Below, one piece after another: positions 58,468 through 64,000 of a DNA stretch of 64,000 nucleotides (the first letter of the stretch is position 1; the number at the start of each line of letters is the position of its first letter). Below the pieces are notes generated by a model, which made no database searches, was not told the origin of the DNA, and saw only the letters and a list, made by a program, of their open reading frames with translations. Origin of the DNA: Aquila chrysaetos chrysaetos (lineage: Eukaryota > Chordata > Aves > Accipitriformes > Accipitridae). The translations under genes and the position numbers were made by a program. Location of the stretch: positions 124,001 through 188,000 of the forward strand of contig NC_044004.1 of the NCBI RefSeq assembly GCF_900496995.4, written 5' to 3'.

Positions 58468-61400
58468 CTGCAAGAGAAGGAGGATGGACGATGGGATGAG
58501 TGTCCGTGTGCCCGGAGGTGCTGGCTACCCTCTCAGCAGCGGGGTGCACAGCGTGCCACGGGCTGGGGTGTCCGTGGGTTCCCCTCACCCCCCCTGAGCG
58601 TTACTGGGTGAGCCCAGGCTCAAGCCCCCCCTCAAAGACCCAGCAGGGACAGGGCTGGCTGTGACCCTGCATCCCCTGGGACCCCGCAGGAGACCCCCAA
58701 AGCCCGGGGACTCAGGTTGCAATAGGGTGCAGGAGGGTGGGGGGCTGTGCCGGGGGGGCTGTCCCAGTTCGGCACCGGCCAGGTGCCAGCACGGCCACCG
58801 GCCCAGCCTCTGCGGGAGCGGGGGAGCCCCGTTCCTTTCATTAAGCAGGTCAGACACGTGCGTGATACAGATGTTGTGTGCAAAACGCCGTTCCACCAGC
58901 GTGGGGTCTATGCTGCAGATTTTTAGGCTTGATCGCAGAAAGAAACTGAGGGCAGGCAATCCTTTAAAGTTATTTTCTTAATTGAAGCGGTCACTGCCCA
59001 GGGCCAGGCTCCCTGCAGCATGGTGGCCGCACCGGCAGGAGCAGGAATGGCCGAAGGCGTCGCTGCTCGTCCTAAGGGCTGTGACCCAGCGTTGACCAGC
59101 TTCAAAACTGCTTTCCCAGCATAATAAACTGGCTCTTGGCTCTCTGCCTGATCCCATCACCTCCGAGGCTGCCTGCCCCACGCCGACCGCTTTCATCCTG
59201 CGGAGCTGCGGGCTCAGGACAAGGCTTAGCTCATCGGGGAGAGGCTTTGCTCCGAGCCAAACCCACCCACGCGCTGCCGGCCCGGCGGCCTGATCCTGCT
59301 CTCGGCAGCCTCCCGGAAAAAAAAAAAGCCTTGTGCTAAAAATGGCAGGTGGCGAGCCTTTCCCCGGAGTGGGGGGACTTCTGCTCCGGCCACCCCGGCG
59401 GAGGGTGCGGCGAGGGGCTGAGCGAGGAGGAGCTGTGGCCGATGCAGGCTGTGGGTCAAAACGCAGCGGGGAATGTGGTGCTGGTGGTCCTGGGAGGGCA
59501 CGAGGGGGTATCTGGCAGGCTGAGGCTGGCCGAGGGGCTTCTCCAACACAACTGGGCTTTCCATGAGGTGGTGAGAGTGCCCTGCGAGGATGTGCTCAGG
59601 GGATCGCCCCTTCAATGGCAGAAACTCTTCACTGGGGCTTAGCTTGCATTTTTGGTGTCTGTTTGTCCCGGCTGCAGGTCGGACACCCCTCGTGCTTCTC
59701 TGGAGCCAGGTAAGGGGTAACTCCGAGTCTGTCACCCCAGAGCCCAGCCCAATGGGGTCTGTGCAGGGACATCCTCCGTGCCCCCATCCCCGGGGTCTGA
59801 GCTCCCAGGGGAGGCTTCCTGCATCCCGTTGATGCACGGAGCTGTCAGCCCGAGCAGGAGGGAAAAGCAAGACCTTGGGCCCTGGTGACTTGACGGTTTC
59901 GTTCCCTGCCCCTCCGTGGCCATGGGATGGTGCGGGCAGTCGGTCCGGAGCCTGTGCAGACCCTCAGGCTCCGGGTGGCCGACATCCTCCATCTCAGCAA
60001 ACCAAACTCTGACAGTAGATCTCACCAGGGGGGTGGCTGATGGCTGCCTTTGTCCCCAAGCTGCCAAGCCCCTGCCTGGGGTCCTGGCGAGGAAGATGAG
60101 TGGGGTCAGCCCACCCTGGCAGCTCATGGCAGCACACAGAGGGGCTGAGGTCTCCTCCAGCCCCCCCGAGGGGTTTTGTCCCGCCGTGCCTCTCCTCGTA
60201 CAGCGCTGGGGACCCGGCTTCTGCACCCTGTGCTGGCAGAGCACTGGTGAGGCTTTGGGGTACCCAGTGAGCCCAGCACCCCCGCAATCCTGGCCGGTGG
60301 ACACAAGTGGATCCCTTCCTTCCCACGCACACGCGTGTGAGCAGGGCACCCGTGCAGAGCCCTTGTGTCCTCCAGCACCGTCCCCATGCAGATCCCGGGC
60401 AGTGATTGCTCTGCCTGCACGTGAATCTGCCTGTGTGTGAAGCTGCCTGCGCCCGTGCCCCCTCCCAGGGACATGGGCTGAAGCCCCCAGCTCCGGGGGG
60501 CCCCGCCATGCTGCCGGGGAGAGGGTCCCGGCGGTTCCCGGTGCTCCCTCCGGCAGCTTGTGCAGGAGCAGCGTTTTTTGAGGACTTTCCACCATTTCCG
60601 CCTCTGCAAGGGCTCACGGAAACGGGGAAAGGAAACAAGTTCGGGACGGCTTCAGGGCAGGCGGACAGGCAGGGCACCGGGGCCTCGGCACGGCATCGCC
60701 GAGCATGGCACGGTGCCGCCGTGGCTGGGGCTGCCCCAGCTCAGGGGGGGGCGGGTCTTGGGGCAGCTGTGGGGCTGGGGTCCAGATGTGTGGGGAGCGG
60801 GAGGAGGCGTTCATCCCCACAAGCCTCTTGTGCTGGGAGCGAGCACGTCTGCGGGGCTGGGGAGCCCCCAAATCCTCCGGGCAAGGCTGTCGGGTTTCCA
60901 TGACCGTTTGCGTGCGTCCTTCCCTTCCCACTGCCATCGCTTAGCCACGGCTGGGACACGGGAGCCGGCGGGATGTCCCTGGCACGGCTCGCCCCGGCAC
61001 GGGCTGACACATCACTTGCAGCCCCTGAGCGGTGCTGGCACGTCACGGCACTATCCCTGTGGTTTGCGGTGGTATCCCCGCCGGTCACAGCGGTATCCCC
61101 CCCAGGACAGGGTGCATGGGGGGACAGGACCCACGAAAACTCAGGAGGGGCTCAACGCAGCAATCCCCACTCCCACCCGTGCCCGCAGCCCGCATCCTCG
61201 CTGGGGAGAGGCCTCGGGAATCCTGACACCCCTCACCCGCCCCAGTGCCGGTGTGCTCGCTCACCAGTGCCCCCAAACTGGGGAGACACCCCAGGCATCC
61301 CGGCTGGCCGGGATGGTGACAACCTCGCCCCGGCCAAGGGAAAAGCCGGGCGATGCCGGGTCCCCACACCTCAGGCGGAGCGTCTGCTGGTCCCCAGCTC

Positions 61401-62337
61401 CCACGAAGCCCCACGGCCGCTTACCTCTGGGAGGGGGGGGGGACAGGCTGGGGACCCCTCAGTCCAGCCACCACCTTCTCGCTCCAGCCGTGCCGGCCGG
61501 GTGCCGGCTCCCACCGCCACCGGCGATGCCCTCCCTCCCGCCCGTGGCTGCCAGCGATGCCCAGCGGCTCCGGCAGCGGCCCGTCGGCGCAGCCGGCCCC
61601 GCCGCGCAGCCCCCCCTTGCTCTCCGGCTTCCTCTGGCTTCCCCGAGCGCCTTCCTCCCACTCCCACTCCCGGCCGGCGCCCAGCCCAGCCAGCGCCTCA
61701 AATTGCAATTCCAGCTGCAGATGTGGGAGCGGGAGGAGGAGGCAGGGCCAGCGCCGCCGGGAACGAAACCTAAACTCTCCGCTCGGCCCCGGGCTCGCCG
61801 CAGACTCCCCAAATCGGGGGACCGCGGGCTGCCGAGGGGGGATGGACCCCCGAGGGGAACGAGGCTCCCAAAACAGCCGGGAATGGGGATGCTGGGGGGA
61901 GAAGGGAGAGACGCCGACAATCCTCCACTTCTGCCGGCGCTGACACCCCGTTAATTTGTCTTTTTTCTGTCCCCACGCGCATTTCTCTCCCAGTTTTTGT
62001 CACTCCCTTCATCCTGGCTGACACATCAGACGTAGCCCCATGGCTCTCTGCGCCCATCTTTCCCTACCGCTGGCTCTCTGCCCATCGGTCTGTCCCGCCT
62101 GTCTGTCCATCTGTCCAGACATCCAGCCACCTCCTGACTTCAGAGCTCCATTCCTCCCAGCCCCGCAGCCCCCCCAAGCCGTGCTGCTCTCCAGACGGGG
62201 CTCCTGGCTTGGGCCGTGCCGGGGAAGCGGTGCCGGGGTGTCCCGAGAGCAGGAGGCAGGCGAGGGCTCCGTCCTGCGGCTCCCAAAGGTCTCAGTGCCA
62301 AGAAGAAACCATCCGTGGAGGACTCAAAAGCATGGGC
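58468..62337. other. Upstream region of HSPA12B, no coding gene recognised
   Basis: The untranslated first exon(s) and promoter of HSPA12B should lie here. The most CpG-rich block, about 61470-61880, is the best candidate promoter, but no donor could be tied to the acceptor at 58468 with confidence. Mammalian neighbours SIGLEC1, ADAM33 and GFRA4 were looked for and not seen. A G run lies at about 58322-58341. Long open frames (for example 60560-61954) lack domains and are taken as compositional. Confidence 0.45.
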
Positions 62338-62583
62338 AGATCATTGGGATCACTGGGGACATTGGGATCGTTCAGATCATTGGGATCGTTGAGATAATTG
62401 AGATCATTGGGATCATTGAGATCATTGGGATCATTGAGATAACTGAGATCATTGGGATCATTGAGATCATTGGGATCATTGAGATAACTGAGATCATTGG
62501 GATCATTGAGATCATTGGGATCATTGAGATAACTGAGATCATTGGGATCATTGCTATCATGGAGATCATTGGGATCATCATGC
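62338..62583 (+). repeat. GATCATTGG 9-mer array with 45-bp higher-order period
   Basis: Nine-base units GATCATTGG, GATCATTGA and GATAACTGA follow one another. From about 62399 to 62540 they are ordered as a five-unit, 45-base block repeated three times, with looser copies on both sides. Almost every unit contains a GATC. As 9 is a multiple of three, frames stay open on both strands (isoleucine-rich plus, MISMIP-like minus); these are not genes. Confidence 0.95.
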
Positions 62584-63698
62584 ATCAAGCTCAAGAAGCC
62601 CCTGACCTGCAGATCACTGCAGGCTGGGGGGGTGGTCTTACTAAAAACCTGCAAAGGTATATAAAATTAAGGTATACCAAATTAACACAGTACATGTAAA
62701 TTGGATCCCAAAGGGATTATCTAGCAGGTCCTAAACTGTCATGGGGAGTGGAGGCTCCGTGCTGCTGGAGTCGTACTGGGGGAAACCTTGGTATCGTTGC
62801 TGGGACAGTCCCCGGGGGGCACGAAGCTGCGGGAGCCCAGCTGAGGGACAGGACCACGGGCAGGACTGCCTGCGAGCGGGATGTGATCAAAGGACGGGCA
62901 TGGGAAGCCCCATGGCTGGGAACGGGCATCGGACAGGGATGCGGTGGCCTGGAGCAGGATGGGACGGATGGTCGGCTGCGAGTGACAGGCTGACACTGAC
63001 AGGGGATGCACGGGTGGGAGCAGAGGGGCCACCGCGGCAGCACCGTCCTGTGCCAGCGCCGGCTCTGCCGCGGGGACATCGAAACACCGAAGAGGGCAGG
63101 AGGGCGAATGCTGAAGTGGCAACGAGGAGCTGAGCTCTCTGCGTGGAGCCCGAGTCCCTGCCGGGGGCTCAGGTCTCTGAAGCGGAGATGAAGTTGCTGG
63201 GCTTTTGCTGTTCTCCCTGGGCTGGGCAGCCCAGACACCCCGGTGATGGGCTCTGCAGGGTGAGTGCAGCCTGAGGGCCACGCTCCACGTTTGCCTCCCT
63301 GGACCGTCCCCTGGGAGGGTGTTAGGGGACTCCTCCTCACAGACGTGGAAAAGGGCTGGGGTGCCGGGGGTGCCTGTGATGTACTGGTTGTCTGTCCGTC
63401 CCCCCACACACCTATCGCTGCACTTGCGCATCTGTCCATCTCCCAACGCACTATACCTGTGCATCCCTCCTGCCCGCACACACGCAGAGATTTATCTACC
63501 TATCTGTTGCCTGCTCCCTCCCCTACTCCTCTTTCTGTAGCAGCGTCTGAGTCACCGATCCCAGTTTGGGAACTGGGAAGAGCCTGATGGTGCCTGGATA
63601 TGTGGTGGGCTGGGAGGGGGTTGAGCAGGCAGCTCCTGCAGGCAGGTCAGGCAGGAGCTGGGCGAAGTACGGAGCTAGGGCCAGCCGCTGTGGGTTCC
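62584..63698. other. Gene-free stretch
   Basis: No exon, RNA gene or known repeat recognised. Open frames on both strands overlap and have no domain support. Confidence 0.45.
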
Positions 63699-63782
63699 TG
63701 AGCAGGCTGTGTGCACGTATGCATGCGTGCACATACACACGCATGGGCATGTACAGGCACGCACATACGTGCATGCACATGC
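63699..63782. repeat. Alternating purine-pyrimidine tract
   Basis: Mixed TGCATG, CACATA and CACGCA words keep purine-pyrimidine alternation over about 80 bases (for example gtgcacgtatgcatgcgtgc). Such sequence is prone to Z-DNA. Confidence 0.8.
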
Positions 63783-63855
63783 TGCATCCTCCTTCCTGCG
63801 CCGGCTGGACAGAAAAAGCCACTTTCCAGGTCATGCAGGGCAGCAGGTGCCCAGC

Positions 63856-63898
63856 TGTACTGGGGCTGTACTGGGGCCATACTGGGGCTGTACGGGGG
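63856..63898 (+). repeat. TACTGGGGCTG short tandem repeat
   Basis: Three to four copies of an 11-12 base unit (gtactggggct / catactggggct). Confidence 0.85.
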
Positions 63899-64000
63899 CT
63901 GGCGGGGGTCAAGGCGATGGGCTGGGTGGCCGGAGCAGGGAGGTCTCAGTCCCCCCCCCGGGAGCCCTGCCCTGCATCGCTGCGCTGGAGCCGGGGAAGC

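Noticed and set aside
60560-61954. 464-residue plus-strand open frame upstream of HSPA12B
   Set aside because: Absence of stops is expected at this GC content. It has no conserved motif, no hydrophobic or domain pattern, and similar frames occur on the opposite strand.
58468-64000. Search for SIGLEC1, ADAM33 or GFRA4 exons beyond HSPA12B
   Set aside because: No Ig-domain, metalloprotease (HExxH) or GFR cysteine pattern could be found in frames with splice sites.

Overview
The window is vertebrate nuclear DNA, most probably from a bird. It carries several CR1 (chicken repeat 1) LINE copies ending in the typical ATTCTATG-type 3' tail. It is very GC-rich, with many G/C runs, short introns, dense minisatellites and tightly packed genes, as on an avian microchromosome or GC-rich macrochromosome arm. 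Another sauropsid cannot be excluded from sequence alone. Exons were joined by hand using GT/AG sites, reading phase and recalled human protein sequences. No search was run.

Five protein-coding genes could be assembled completely. From left to right they are: a type II C-type lectin receptor (+, 6529-8685, 247 or 248 aa); AP5S1 (-, 10259-11205, 203 aa); CDC25B (-, 13313-19314, 16 coding exons, 541 aa); SPEF1/CLAMP (+, 26664-30267, 7 exons, 236 aa); the C20orf27 orthologue (+, 33859-44599, 5 coding exons, 174 aa); and HSPA12B (-, 46341-58448, 12 coding exons, 682 aa). That is six genes counting the lectin, of which the last five keep the order and relative orientation of human 20p13 (HSPA12B, C20orf27, SPEF1, CDC25B, AP5S1). 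Two mammalian neighbours are missing here. CENPB is absent between SPEF1 and CDC25B, where there is instead an 18-bp minisatellite interrupted by a solo LTR. MAVS is absent beyond AP5S1, where there is instead a lectin gene.

Layout. 1-4903: CR1 fragments on both strands, then a long CR1 copy with endonuclease and reverse transcriptase. 4904-8910: the lectin gene, with minisatellites in two introns. 8911-13312: tail-to-tail lectin/AP5S1 spacer, AP5S1, its CCAAT-rich promoter, and the CDC25B 3'UTR. 13313-19570: CDC25B and its promoter. 19571-26560: gene-free spacer with GC-rich repeats, the 18-bp minisatellite and the LTR. 26561-30610: SPEF1 with a candidate RFX X-box. 30611-45400: C20orf27 with a CCAAT/X-box promoter and a GGGGAC hexanucleotide repeat just after exon 1. 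45401-58467: HSPA12B, convergent with C20orf27. 58468-64000: no recognisable coding gene; candidate upstream region of HSPA12B and a 45-bp higher-order repeat.

The genes do not form a pathway. They act in cell-cycle entry (CDC25B), endolysosomal sorting (AP5S1), ciliary microtubules (SPEF1), endothelial Hsp70-like function (HSPA12B), an uncharacterised cytosolic protein family (C20orf27) and, by inference, glycan recognition on leukocytes (the lectin). They are adjacent through conserved synteny.
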